From Muricea muricata (Eukaryota; Cnidaria; Anthozoa; Malacalcyonacea; Plexauridae), in contig OY979717.1 of assembly GCA_963855995.1 (NCBI GenBank), positions 34,916,997 to 34,980,996 of the forward strand: a stretch of 64,000 nt of DNA, given 5' to 3'. The notes below the pieces were generated by a model. The model saw nothing but the letters and a program-made list of their open reading frames with translations. It was not told where the DNA came from and did no database searches. Each line of letters opens with the position of its first letter. Within the stretch, counting starts at the first letter, position 1. A program made the position numbers and the translations under genes. This document shows, piece after piece, positions 1-12,191 of the stretch.

Positions 1-632
1 TTTGGACTCTAAGCTCGTTGAATGTTCTATTGTTACCTTTGGTTTTAGGTGCATTTTCAATATTTAATTGGAAATTTTACTCGCACGTTATGCCTTTAGA
101 ACTTAGGAAAGGAAGTCGTTAAATTTCTTCATGGTTTAGAAAGGGTTTCATTTTCTTGTATGTCAGTCAGGTCCCTAAACGAGGTGAATTAAATAGTCTA
201 ACAACATATGTATATATGTTATCTTTAGTATTCGGTGTTTTCAATTCAAGTAAAGCAGTGTTGTTAAAATTACATGCTCATTAACATACGAGCCCCAACA
301 GAGCTTCGATGTTCCCGTAGCTAAGGCATTTGGGAACTAGGCATTCACTCACGTGTTCTCCTCGACCCCAGCTACAATCCAACTTCCTGAAGTGAAACAT
401 GCGCTCCAGTGGCGGATCTAACGTAAGTCAAAATAAATTACCACAGCTCATTCTAGGATATATTTACATTTTGAAATACCTTCAAAGCAACTTCATTGGT
501 TAGATTTTATTCTTTTGAAATTCATAACCTATGACATTGTTATAAAGTTATTTTGAATTTAAAATTGAGCTGCTATAATTTATTTTGACTTACCCTGGGT
601 CCGCCACTGCTGCGCTCGAAACGACGAAATCC
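1..632 (+). repeat. Direct repeat copy A, interrupted by a MITE
   Basis: The first ~406 bases plus 610-632 match 2162-2581 almost base for base in the same orientation, with scattered substitutions and a 1-base indel. The repeat may extend left of the window. Both copies end at the same point (cgacgaaatcc) and then diverge. This is a segmental duplication or part of a dispersed repeat; no coding sequence was recognised in it. Confidence 0.9.
407..609. mobile_element. hAT-like MITE, 203 bp
   Basis: Ends are CAGTGGCGGA and its complement TCCGCCACTG. The flanks ATGCGCTC (399-406) and CTGCGCTC (610-617) form an 8 bp target duplication with one mismatch, as hAT elements make. The duplicate segment at 2162-2581 has the same site without the insert, which directly supports insertion. 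The interior is AT-rich and non-coding. Confidence 0.88.
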
Positions 633-1690
633 TGTTCGGATTGTTTAGGTGAGCTTACTGAATGATCCTATGGTTTTTTCTATCAATTCAGTCCCGAAAA
701 GTTGAGATGTGGGCCTATATCTATAATAATATATCGGAAACATGGATGGCAGAAAACCACCAAAAGCATGGACTTGAGAATTCAATATAATTTGAAAGAA
801 AATCCTTTGTGAATAATCTCGTCTATTAGAACTATTATAATGCATTTGGCTACCTTTCAAGAGAGCATCCACAAAGATCTAATTTCAAGATCTAATTGTT
901 TCCTGCAATTATTCTTTCCTTGCATGCTATGAGCTGTATTTTAGCCACACGCTATATATTACATTTGATGTAAACGAATTTCGTAGAGAGAATACAAAAT
1001 TCATAGGATGATCAGTGCTCACCATTTGTTCTTTAGAAATTTAAGTTCCATATATAGTAGTTTATATAGCTATATGTCTTTTATATATTATGTTGATCAA
1101 TCAATAGGAACATGGCCATATGGGAACATCAAAACAACTTTCGTTGGCAGCCATATTGAGAAAAAGCAATAGAGCAGTCACAGCAGTAACTAAATTTGCC
1201 TCACAGGTACTGCTGAGGGAGCTAATCAAATTAGAACTATAAACATTATTTGGCTAAAGAGATGTACTTAAAGTCTATCTATATAAACACGGAAATTGTT
1301 TTCTTAACAAAAAATAGTATCTGCCAGCAGCCGATATTTAAGAGACCAGCCCACGCATAAAATAATTATAATTATTATTTATTGAAAATATTTTAGGAGT
1401 TTTGATTGATTAAGCTAAGAGCTAAGGTGAAATCGTCATATCCGCTTGGTAGTTGCCCAAATTTGGGGTTGAAAATAACTCATTTCGTCGTATATTGGCT
1501 GACATTGTATTCTGACAATTGTTTTAAGAATATTTTCTTCGTAGTCTTATTGGCTTATTAAAGTTTCCGAACAATTTCGTGCAGTTCCATTATTAGCAGC
1601 TTGTGCCTTCTTACTTAGAAAGCAAGCGTTTAAACTGAGCTCAAAATATTTTCGAAAAATAGTAAAACAATTATTGAATTCGGCCCTCGC
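633..1690. other. Non-coding stretch
   Basis: AT-rich sequence with only short accidental open frames. No gene, RNA or clear repeat was recognised. Confidence 0.5.
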
Positions 1691-1791
1691 AGGATATGAG
1701 GAATTATTAAGGCCTCGGTTTGTGTAATCTGCCTCAGCCTTCGGCTTCGACAGATAACACAAACTTATGCCTTAATAATTCCTCATATCCT
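1691..1791. repeat. Foldback palindrome
   Basis: The arms AGGATATGAGGAATTATTAA and its complement face each other around a short GC-richer centre containing cagccttcggcttcg. The structure looks like a solo foldback MITE. A centre of similar style occurs in the palindrome at 63808-63910. Confidence 0.75.
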
Positions 1792-2161
1792 ACGCGACCT
1801 CATTCAATATTTTTTTAATAATTACGAGTGATTTTTATCATTCCTGGCGCAGCGTCACTCGCATATATTTGCGAGCAATAACGTTTGTGCTTCATTTCTT
1901 TAATGACTGACTGCGCTGCGCCGATCATTTTAGTTCGGTCTACGTTTTCACATTAATTTGGCAGCGAAACTTTCATCAAGGATTACACTACATGAAATAT
2001 CCCTGGTTTAAACTGAGGTAAGTAATACCCAATAGTTATGTAACATTGGATAAGAATTTATTGATTACTACATAAGGATGAAGCAGAAATCAGAATCATA
2101 TTACATATTGTAAACAAACAAGTACCACCGTAATCTGCTTGGTGTTGATGATCCTTGATTT

Positions 2162-2581
2162 TTTGGACTCTAAGCTCGTTGAATGTTCTATTGTTACCTT
2201 TGGTTTTAGGTGCATTTTCAATATTAATTGGAAATTTTACTCGCGCGTTATGCCTTTAGAACTTAGGAAAGGAAGTCGTTAAATTTCTTCATGGTTTAGA
2301 AAGGGTTTCATTTTCTTGTATGTCAGTCAGGTCCCTAAACGAGGTGAATTAAATAGTCTAACAACATATGTATATATGTTATCTTTTGTATTCGGTGTTT
2401 TCAATTCAAGTAAAGCAGTGTTGTTAAAATTACATGCTCATTGACATACGAACCCCAACAGAGCTTCGATGTTCCCGTAGCTAAGGCATTTGGGAACTAG
2501 GCATTCACTCACGTGTTCTCCTCGACCCCAGCTACAATCCAACTTCTTGAAGTGAAACCTGCGCTCGAAACGACGAAATCC
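2162..2581 (+). repeat. Direct repeat copy B (empty site)
   Basis: Same sequence as copy A at the left edge of the window, without the 203 bp MITE. It preserves the pre-insertion sequence cctgcgctcgaaacg. Confidence 0.9.
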
Positions 2582-4143
2582 GACCAAAATGTTTTCCGTG
2601 AAAGAATGGAAAGTTACATTTAATGTATTATAAAAAATGTGGATAAATTATAACTTTTGAACTAGACAGTGAAGTTTAGTCAGCACTAAAACATTCAAGT
2701 TTAAAGGGAGTATATTTCATTCCGGCTAAGCGATAAGCAGCTTTGAAGTAAATATGATTCCGTTGTTAAACTTTTGAAAATAGCTTAGTTTATGAAATAT
2801 TGAAGGACAAAAAAAGAAAATAATAGTAATCCGATCTTATATGTTCAAAAAATTTATGACATCAAAGCAGGCTGAATTCTTTCCTAAAGAAGCAATGAGC
2901 GTACGTTTTATGCAGTTGTGACGAAGCATTAGCTACATCCGCTTGCATGAGGAGGTTCCGGTAAAGATATAATTTATATTTTCAGTATTTTTGCAAGAAA
3001 AAATCGGTAAATTGTTAACAAAACTCAAAGGCTCAAAACTGGTTTCGCCGACAGAAGGCGAAGGTCGTCCGCCTACAGCAAAAAGATGAGCATAATTGTA
3101 CGTAATTGGTCTATCATTAACCTTCAATTTTTTTAAGATCTCTAACATTCCTAACATTTTAATGATGAAAATAACATGATCTGTGACGCGTTGCCCTCAC
3201 TTTTTGAATGTGTGGGCAACTATGTCGCAAATCGTGTTATTCACATCATTCCTAACATCAGAGCTAACACTCCTATTTTGAGAAAATGAAGCAAGCCGTT
3301 ATGAACTCACAGTCATTCCAGGTTGTAAAAAACGTGGATGATAATTCTTTGTTTTAGAAGGATTAGATTGCAACCACTGCGACCTTTATTAACTTTTTGG
3401 CCTCATTTTAGCTTCACTGAGCTTCATTGACTTCACTGTACCATCATAACTCACCTTCCTATAAGAATGGTCACCATTCCGACCTTCACTCGCATTCCCA
3501 CCTTCATTGACATTGAACTGAAGAAGAATTTAAAAAGGCGTGATTAACCACAATGCACACCTTACATTTTTTACGTTTTACAATCCTTTCACATTAGTTA
3601 CCGTCATATTTGATGTCAAAGAAATGCCTGCCTCTGGCTCACAATATCGACCAGTTTTGGTAGATTATCTGATCTCGTGTTTGATTACAACCGTGGTTAT
3701 TCGCATATTTTCAGCCGTCTGAATATACATGCTCAGCATAACAATACTGACAATATACTAGGAAAGGTATCCCGACAGTGATTGGTCAATTTCAGTGCAG
3801 TTAATCCCAAACAGGAGAGCAAAAATCTGTAACAACAGTGCAAAAATCTGTAACAACAGAAGAACCAATCAAATTTGACGTTGGAAAACGGAAATGCAAA
3901 TATTCTTAGCAAAACAAACAAATGGCGGGTGAAATTTGAGAGCAATTGCGGTCAAATTTCGTTGGGTTTTTTAACAAAATCTATTTATACAAATAACATA
4001 AATCACATGATTGTTAATAATATAAATCACTACTGGGAAGTTTACTGACCGACTATTTACACGCATTTATCACGACGTTAAGGCAGTAGCGTAGCCCGCC
4101 CGACGATTTAGTCCCACTATGCAAATGACATGTTCATTGACTG
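2582..4143. other. Non-coding stretch
   Basis: No supported gene. Short open frames here have no recognisable domains. A short tandem duplication (gcaaaaatctgtaacaaca, twice, near 3829-3859) is visible. Confidence 0.45.
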
Positions 4144-4677
4144 CGAAACTATTGAAGACAACTTCTTGACACATGTATCTGCAAGAAAAAAACAATTAGC
4201 CAAATGACACACTGAATTTTTAAAATTGCTAAGTGTTTTTTGTCGATATGTGATTACATGATTATAATTAAATTCAATGTTTACTGACTCTGACCGTGGT
4301 AGTAGCTTCTTTAATAGAATATCCTTGACACCTGTGTTAAGCAAAGTCCTTGAAGGCTTTGTTTTTAACTGGATTGCATGTACAGTGTAATGCCTCAATT
4401 TAGGAGCGTGTCAAAAGATCATCAACAACGCATGCTCTCGTCCACCTCCTTCGTTATTGGTTATCTGATCTCGAGGAACGTGGAACACTTTTACTTGAAC
4501 TTGACTGATAGACTTTTCAAAAAAGTTTGACCGAATTAATTGAGATCCTAACATTCTGATTGACAAATTGAGATTACCCAATGTTCAACCTGTGCTTTTG
4601 AATTGGTGAGCTAGTTTTCGTGGAAAATGTCAACAACGTATTAAATTACAGATCTGTAAATCAAACTAGATAATTAT

Positions 4678-5060
4678 AATGCCGGTGTACCACAACGGAC
4701 CAACAGACCATTTCCTGATAATGGTGAATGATTTGGTTAGCCAGCTACCCTCATGTAAATACGTGGATGATAGCGCTTTGCCGGAGTTGTTAAAGTCGGC
4801 GAATCGAACTAATTAACCTTACAGCACGAAGTAGACAGGGTCAAACAATAGTCAATTGCGAACAATATGATGTTAATGTTCAAAATATGTACGCTTGGAG
4901 TACATGTGGGTAGCCTATACCAGCAACAGCCATGTACAGATATTTTACCGATCGCAGCAACTATATTTATTGAATCACTCATTTAAAAAAATGCATGGTC
5001 AGAGGTTTTGAAAACCAAATTCTCTATTCTCTGAGTCAGAGACATATAAGAAGTTGATGG
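4678..5060 (+). pseudogene. LINE reverse transcriptase relic
   Basis: A forward frame reads a short degenerate stretch with NDLVSQLPSCKYVDDSAL, matching the region around the catalytic (F/Y)xDD box of CR1/L2-type reverse transcriptases. Stops follow within about 50 codons. It lies inside the left arm of the large inverted repeat and explains why that arm is longer than its partner. Confidence 0.6.
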
Positions 5061-6628
5061 ATGAAATATCCTGGTGTTTTTAAATTGCACATAAAACACA
5101 ATTTTTAGAAGGGGGACTGAACAAAAGTGGAAAAATTAGTACACAAAACATTATAAACATGACATGTTGGGACAAAGAGGAAACAGGGATGATTTTAAGA
5201 AGGTGAAAGATTTCAAAATGTAATATACTCCATATATCATAATTCTTAAGTTAAAATGATCAAAGTGTTTAAGAGCGACTGTCTGTAAAAATCAAACAAA
5301 ATCAGAAATATGTGGCAAGGTTCAAATTTTTTATTGCGCTCCAATTTTGGATTTAAGTTAACTATGGTAAGGTATGAAACGTCATGTGGTTAGTTTTTGA
5401 AATACTTTTTTGTTTGCGATATATAAACGGCAAAAACTTTAATGCCGTGAGGACCAATTTTCGCAATTGCAAAATAGCTGACATTGCGCGTCATGTCGAC
5501 ATAGTCCGGGTAGCCAAACTTTGAATTCAACCGGCTTAATGATACTTTATGTGCAAAGTATATCTCTTTATTGTTCATTGACAGCATTTTTATGACAATT
5601 TATTTTCAGGATATTTAGTTTACAGAACAAAAAGGGGAAGGTACTGATTTTTAATGCTTGTCGGTACATCTAAAGAAATGCCATATTTTTACATGTGGCA
5701 TTCTTTCAAATTTTATGAAATTTTGCACGATAACTACAGGTAAATTGCTCTTTTTAGAAATGCATTTTTTATTTTGGGCAAATAAATTCACGCGCTTTGA
5801 GAAAGACTTGATTATGACCTAATTTTAGCTCATTAATTAAATATGCGCAGTGCATCTTTAGCGGTTGCGTGACTGAAAACGTACGTCTTGAACTAAACTC
5901 GCTTGAAAGGTCATTTTTCTTCGTCTTTAGTTGTAGAATTTTAAACCCTCCCAGAAAAGTACTTACCTCTTTTAGTTAGTCCACTTTTGAGGTTGTCAGG
6001 GCTGTAAAATTGACAAACGTGCATGCGCTTGTTTACATCCCGGTTACATACAAATCTGGCCGTTTAACTTCAGTTCGTGTTTCCTTTAAAACAATTATTC
6101 TTCTTTGTTAATATACTATGCAGCCTGCTACAGTCGACTGATTTTATCACAAGCCGACAAGATCCTTTCATCTTCAATGCGGACAATCTCGTATATAATT
6201 TGTATATTATTTTATTCTATTATCCGAATGTAGTGACTACAAGGCGGTCGCCGCTAAAATATATATATACTTGTGGCGTACAGATTGAAATTTCTATTTA
6301 CTGTTGTTATTATTGGTAATAAACAAATAATTACAGTAAAATAGAAATTATGTAATGTTCGCATACAGATATATCAGTGGAGCTATTTTTACAATTAGAG
6401 GTTATATACTAAAATTAGCTGCATTTTTTAAACTTTATATTTACAATACATTTATCAATTCCAAACTTTTTGCCCAGATTTTGACTGTTACTGTATACTT
6501 GTTATCTCGCAGTTGTGGCTGAGATTAATACTAGTATGTAATACTGGCATTCCCGCATGCAGACTGCAGCAATTTAACCAGTGGCATATAACGTTATGTC
6601 AGATTGTCAGGCGGCTCCTGGGTAAAAA

Positions 6629-6919
6629 ATGGTAAAGGGCTTTAATGTAGAAATGGCGTTATCTAGATGCTCTTTTGGTCCCATAATGGGCACGGATTGT
6701 TCCGTTGATTGGAGAGATCCAAAAAAATCATTTGATATTATTCCTCTGACTGAATGTCAGAAAGAAATTTCTAACCATAAGTCAACTTGGAGTTTCTCTG
6801 GAGTTGAAAGTAAAGAGGACTTGATTCCAGCTCGAGCCGGTATTTTTTATGCTAAGTCACGAGGTCAGAGTCCTTTAAACATCTGCCCGTACCACCGTTC
6901 AGAACTTGAGTTGCAGTAA
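6629..6919 (+). CDS. Possible first exon of an unknown gene
   Basis: An open frame of 96 codons begins with an ATG and has balanced, non-low-complexity composition. It ends with a C-x2-H-R type segment (ICPYHRSELELQ) that could bind metal. The frame runs into a good splice donor, GCA|GTAAGT, at 6914-6922, so the downstream stop may be intronic. It sits in the unique centre of the large inverted-repeat element and could be part of that element's gene. No family was recognised and no following exon was found. Confidence 0.35.
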   Translation: MVKGFNVEMALSRCSFGPIMGTDCSVDWRDPKKSFDIIPLTECQKEISNHKSTWSFSGVESKEDLIPARAGIFYAKSRGQSPLNICPYHRSELELQ

Positions 6920-7050
6920 GTTGTTAACGACACATTCTGCTGGTTGTTCTCAGTAAATCGACAGGCTTGCTGCAGCTTGTTGACAACCTATAGTCCATAC
7001 CAAGCAGGCAACACTTCTGTGCCGTTTTGCTATTTACATAATTAAAACAT

Positions 7051-7286
7051 ATACACTTTAAAAAATAAAGAAAACTATCTTTTAATTGTCGTAGTTTGTC
7101 TGCAAATACTTAGCTTATTATTATGCATCTCAGCAACTGTGCTCGCACTCACACGCGCAAGCACGGGACTGATAGGCAGTCGCGTGCGTGCGAGCATTGT
7201 TGCTGAGATGCATAATAATAAGCTAAGCACTTGCAAGACAAACTACGACAATTAAAAGGTAGTTTTCATTATTTTTAAAAGTGTAT
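7051..7286. repeat. Palindromic MITE inside the larger inverted repeat
   Basis: The left arm (atacactttaaaaaataaag..., cttagcttattattatgcat) and right arm (atgcataataataagctaag... aagtgtat) are near-perfect complements of about 100 bases around a GC-rich centre of cgcacg-like repeats. Confidence 0.8.
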
Positions 7287-8464
7287 AGACAGCAGTAGTT
7301 GGGCGACCAATTTCTATGGATAAGAATCCATAGAAATTTGAGTCAACAACAAGGAATGTAACAACAGGCCAGGGAATGTAAACAAGCGCACGTTTCCCAA
7401 TTTTAAAGTGCTGATAACATCAAAAGTGGACTAACCAAAAGAGGCAAATTTTTCTATTTTTTAACAATTTTATAAGCCAAAGACGAACAAAATAACCTTT
7501 CAAGCGGGTTTAGTTCAAGCGGTTTTTAGTCACGCAATCGCTAAATGCAAATATCCGCATATTTAATGAGCTAAAATTAGGTCAAAATCAAGTCTTTCTC
7601 AAAGCGCGCGAATTTATTTGCCCAAAATAAAAACTACATTTCCAGAAAGAGCAATTTCCCAGTAGTTATCGTGCAAATCTTCATAAAATTTGAAAGAATG
7701 GCACATGGGTAAATATGGCGCTGCTTTTAATGTACCGACAAACATTAAAAATCAGTACCTTCCCCTTTTTGTTCTGTAAAAAACATGTCGCGAAAATAAA
7801 TTGTCATAAAAATGCTCTCTATGGACAACAAAGAGATATACTTTGTACATAAAGTATTATTAAGCCGTTTGAAATGGCTACCCGGACCATGTAAACATGA
7901 CGCGTAATTTCAGCCATTTTGCAATTGCGAAAATCAGTCCTCACCCCTGAATATTTTTTTGCCATTTTATCACCAACAAAAAAGTATTTTTAAAAACTAA
8001 CCACATGACGTTTCATGCCTTACCATAGCTAACTTAAAATGAAAATTAGAGCGCAATCAGAAATTTGAACCTTGCCACGGTATGTTTGATTTTTGTAGAC
8101 AGTCGCTCTTAAGGGTTATAGATATTCAAATTAATTTTTAAAAGGCATTGGCAGCCAGGATGTAATTACTATATCTTAAACAGCACCATACATCCGGTAC
8201 CGCTGCACACTTTGGCCACCAATTGACAGAATCCCCATTACTTTCACTTAGCAGGTGCTAATTGTCAGGGATCATTGATCACATCTTATCACTAGTAGTA
8301 ATAAGTAGGACAGTCAGAGTCAGTAAACATTGAATCTCATCATTATAATATAATCACATATTGACAAAGAACACTTAGCAATTTTTAAAATTAAGTGTGT
8401 CATTTGGCTAATTGTTGTTTCCCCGCATATACATTTGTCAAGCAGTTGTCTTCAATAGTTCAAC

Positions 8465-9499
8465 TTTTGCTCAGTTCAAGGAACAAAGCCTTCAGTACTT
8501 GTTTGGTCCCAATAAATTAAACATTTTTATTTAATTATGTGTACACTCAGATATTCAAGTTCACAGTGAAGAGGGTCTAAGGATTTCAATAATTTCATCA
8601 ATGTGGTCTTTTCATTGAGTTGATTTCATATACAGAGTTCATTTGCAACAAGTGGCATACTTTACTTGTGGAGAAGGACAGGTGACTTTTGTGATTAATA
8701 ATTATATTTCACATCATTACATTTTAAAAATAATTGTAGTCTATCTGACAGAAATAAAAAGCAACAATTAAAAATGTTTAAAAAATATAATATTAAAGGT
8801 TGCCATTAGTCAACAAATTTTAAGTTTGTCAAGCCAACTGTCAAAAAATCAGTAATAACCTGTGACTGCAACACTGCTGACTAACATGGCCCCAACAAGG
8901 CTCTGCATACACAACGCTAACAAAGGCATGTATTTACGTCATACCAATGCAATGCTAACTTTGATACTTAAATGCAAGATGTACTTCAAACATGTTGCAT
9001 TTCAGGATATAACAATCCATAAATGTGCCCCGCCATTCGCGAAGGCTTGAAATATTAGAGAGTTAATTCTTCCAACATACAAACAAATCGTGTCGAAACT
9101 TTATACTTTTTTTATGACCAGAGTTTCAGTAATTCAGGTTCTGAATAGCGACAAAATACGATACAAATGACACAAAATGGGCAGTAATACTATTAAAGTA
9201 TGTAAAAACATTTTGCTCACCGTTTGCGAATTGCAGTAAATGTAAACAAAAATACAAACAAACAGACATGAGTGACATGAGTCAAATGGCATTGAATGTG
9301 TTGACACACCTTACATAGTAATCATCATTGATATCATATAGCCGCTGTACGAATTACGTCACAAGAGCGGCGCGTGTGCCGTCTAGCAGCTGCCTCTTGT
9401 GATTGATACAATAACAAACAGTAACATAGTAGTTACCCGCTGACCGTGCAAAGCGTAAGCGGCTAGCTTCCTTATAGTTTCCTTTTAAAAACCAACAAG
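8465..9499. other. Non-coding stretch
   Basis: No gene or strong repeat recognised. Short open frames lack domains. Confidence 0.4.
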
Positions 9500-9990
9500 T
9501 TCAAACTAAAAAACCTTTGGGTATATATCTGACATCTGATCTTAAATGGACAAAGCACGGCACCAATGTTTGTTCCGAAGCAAGCAAGCGTTTATGCGCA
9601 CTCAGGTTGCTCAAACGTAATAGTGTACAATCCCGTGAGGGTTTAATTTATTGCAGCTTTGTTCGTCGTATTCTTGAATACACGTACCCGGTATGGTACT
9701 CTTCCTTATCGATCTCACTCACCAATTCGAATATATTCAAAAACAAGCGCTGAAAATGATCCTGACAAACATTTCGTACCAGGAGAGCCTCAGTATATTA
9801 AAGCTACCCACACTCACTGAAAGGAGAGGATTGTTGTGCTTGCATTTTTACAAAAAGAATTTATGCGACACGTCAAAAAAATGTCGAAGTTGTTGTCCAT
9901 TCTTAGACATTCATGAAACATTCCACTTTTTACATGTCACACTAAACGTTCTAGAGATAGTTATAGTTATAGTCTGCCATATTGCGTGAA
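9500..9990 (+). pseudogene. 3' end of a degenerate LINE reverse transcriptase
   Basis: Two overlapping frames (9517-9753 and 9693-9989) together carry the C-terminal RT landmarks: LGIYLTSDLKW-type thumb sequence, KRLCALRLLKRN, a FVRRILEYTYPVWY box and an IQKQALKMIL segment. A frameshift lies near 9700 and no upstream RT palm is present. This is a dead fragment of a CR1/L2/Jockey-group element. Confidence 0.75.
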
Positions 9991-10485
9991 GAAAACACTT
10001 TTTAACTTGTACGTACTTCTCAAATTATCATACTTTAGTTAAATCATTATTTTTAGTATTTCTTATATTTCTGGTTAATTCTTGATTCTTGTTATAGTTA
10101 ATTTTTAATCTTTTTCTTTCTTGTGCTGACCGCCATTCCAAAGCGTCACAATAATAATAATTAAGACTACTACTACTACAGGTTTCATTACAAATTTAAT
10201 TGGATATATCCTCTTGTACGGTTGTGCATGCAACGAGCAGTTACAGAATCTTTGTAACTAAGAGATTGCTTAAGAGGCTTTTACCTTATACGTAATGTTC
10301 TGTGTGCTAATAATGTCTTTACAATACTTTGACAACAATAAACATGGGGTCTTATTCCCTCCCACTTCAGAAGATATCACCAAGGAATAAGACCCAGGGG
10401 ATTCTTTCATTTCCAAACATTGTAAAAGTACAACTGAAATATGATACAAAACATGGTTTTATCTTTTGGCTCACATTGCTTAATA

Positions 10486-11033
10486 TAAAGGGTGCATTAA
10501 AAAAGATAATCATACTTTGGAGTGCTCTAGGGCGCTCAATATTCAACATACAGGAATAATTCTTTCACAGTTCGAAAGACCACGCTTTTCGCTTTTTAAT
10601 GTCCACGTTATCGTAAAAGTTAAAGAAAAATTGAACAAATACGAATCAGATAGAAATTGCTGGTAGAAGTTTTTTCACCTTTCGGAATTTAGTGAAAATC
10701 AGTTGAAATTTAATCCCATTTGGGGATTAAAATTTACAAATTTTAGCTTTGGTAGAAAATTATAGTATCTTATTAGCGACGCTAATTGTTTCTCGTAGCA
10801 GATAAATGATTAGTAGGCTTTTCTTTTGAAATATGCGATTTCGACCGATTGTTTTCATTTGATTCGTTCGATTTGCTCAATTTCTCTTCAAATTTCTCAA
10901 AAATGGTGACAATCGAAAATTAAAAGCCTTAAAGTTTTTTTTTTCCGATTGTGAAAGAATTATTTCTGTGGATTAAATAACAAACGTGTCAGAGCACTCC
11001 AAACTTCGATTACTTTTTTTGGTACACCCTGTA
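10486..11033. mobile_element. Tc1/mariner-like MITE, about 550 bp
   Basis: The left end TAAAGGGTGCATTAAAAAAG and the right end, which reads TACAGGGTGTACCAAAAAAA on the opposite strand, are similar and both continue to a shared TTTGGAGTGCTCT block. TA dinucleotides flank both ends (10484-10485, 11034-11035), as expected of TA-targeting elements. The interior is non-coding. Confidence 0.7.
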
Positions 11034-11327
11034 TATCTAACAGGGGGTTGTACATTTGGATCATCGTTCTGTTAATTAAGATAGCCAATCTAGCTTGCTA
11101 CATCAGGGTAGCTATTAGCTTTGGTGGCAAAAATTTTTATAGATTGAAACATAACAAGACTATAGGGAGCGAAATTATATCATTAATGCACTTTGCATAC
11201 ATTATACGTATGTTAAAATGTGCAGTATCTAAAATTGTTCGTTACAAGATATTTATATTGAAGCTTTTCCATTGCAGTTAACGTCCTCAGAGAAAATCTC
11301 TACGAGAAGAGCAGCAGGAAGTAAAAA

Positions 11328-12191
11328 ATGGATTTGATATTTTACACAGCCCTCATTGCTTGCGTGTGTTTTGCACCGCCAGCGCTGACATTCATTATTG
11401 GTGCCTTCTTTTGGTGGTGTTGTCGTAAAGGAGAAAGTCTGATGAACATTTTGATGAAAAGTGTCATCGTTAGAAGAAATATCGACAGAAAGCCAGTATA
11501 TCTTGTCTGCGACAGGAAACTTCCATCGTCAAGCAAAAAATTTTTCGTCATTTTTTCGCTTCTTATTCTTACGATATGCATGCAGTGCTTTTTTATGCTC
11601 GCTTTTTTTGAGGTTTCCTTCGAATGCAAGATCGATCCAGACTTGGATTGTTTTAAAGACAATGCCAAAGTGAGCTTTGATTTTGCAGACATAGAATTAA
11701 GTTCTTTTGATCAGTCACCTGTCAACTGTTCGTCCATCTCGCCAAAGGAAAATGTTTTTTGCTACCGTATCACTGCTTTTGATCCCGAGAAAGCATTCTT
11801 CAGTGCAGCGACTTCATACTTGTTGTTTGAATTGATCAACGTTGCTCTCATATTCATTGCACATGTCATGCTCTTTCTGTCAGAGAAATGCAGAACCATG
11901 TGTAAGGTTAAATTCATCATCGTTTTCGTTTTTGCCGCAGTTTTCGTGGGAATTTTTGTTTGCAGAACACGTGTTGACGAGTTTCATTCAGCGACTCGAA
12001 GGCTTTCATACACGTTGCTAGTACAAGGCCTGCTCGTTGTGCTCTTCGTTTTCCTCTACATAGTTTTGATTCCTTGGGGAAGGTTTGAGAAAGAAGAATA
12101 TTATGATGATGCTTCTTCGCCCGACAAATCTCGTTCACATCGAAGTTCGCACATTAACGAAATGCATGAGCTAGACTTTAAACATGCATGA
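11328..12191 (+). CDS. Multi-pass membrane protein, unknown function
   Basis: An intact 287-codon frame. Hydrophobic spans occur at about residues 5-30, 71-97, 160-185, 195-212 and 225-248. Between the second and third spans is a cysteine-containing loop (residues ~100-150; six cysteines, including FECK, DLDCF, VNCSS and VFCYR). The C-terminal tail is acidic and Ser/His-rich, probably cytosolic. The layout of cysteine loops between membrane spans recalls the N-terminal module of the NACHT gene at 19716, so a relationship is possible but not shown. The ATG follows gtaaaaA, close to an animal start context. It may be a single-exon gene, or the terminal exon of one. Function is not assignable. 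Confidence 0.6.
   Translation: MDLIFYTALIACVCFAPPALTFIIGAFFWWCCRKGESLMNILMKSVIVRRNIDRKPVYLVCDRKLPSSSKKFFVIFSLLILTICMQCFFMLAFFEVSFECKIDPDLDCFKDNAKVSFDFADIELSSFDQSPVNCSSISPKENVFCYRITAFDPEKAFFSAATSYLLFELINVALIFIAHVMLFLSEKCRTMCKVKFIIVFVFAAVFVGIFVCRTRVDEFHSATRRLSYTLLVQGLLVVLFVFLYIVLIPWGRFEKEEYYDDASSPDKSRSHRSSHINEMHELDFKHA

Larger units (their letters stand above)
4144..8464. repeat. Large inverted-repeat element
   Basis: Two arm pairs match in inverse orientation: about 4144-4296 with 8316-8464, and about 5266-6040 with 7370-8108. Matches are diverged but continuous over hundreds of bases, for example aaactaaccacatgacgttt at 7995 and its complement near 5378. The spacer between the outer and inner arms is 970 bases on the left and 208 on the right, because the left side holds an RT relic. 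The middle (6041-7369) contains a possible exon and a smaller palindrome. This is probably a degenerate DNA transposon with long terminal inverted repeats; the superfamily was not identified. Confidence 0.75.

Noticed and set aside
1-2581. Direct repeats as LTRs of a retrotransposon
   Set aside because: No TG...CA ends, primer-binding site, gag or pol sequence lies between them.
9360-9480. Possible tRNA or small RNA in a GC-richer patch
   Set aside because: No cloverleaf, A/B box pair or terminal arm could be drawn.
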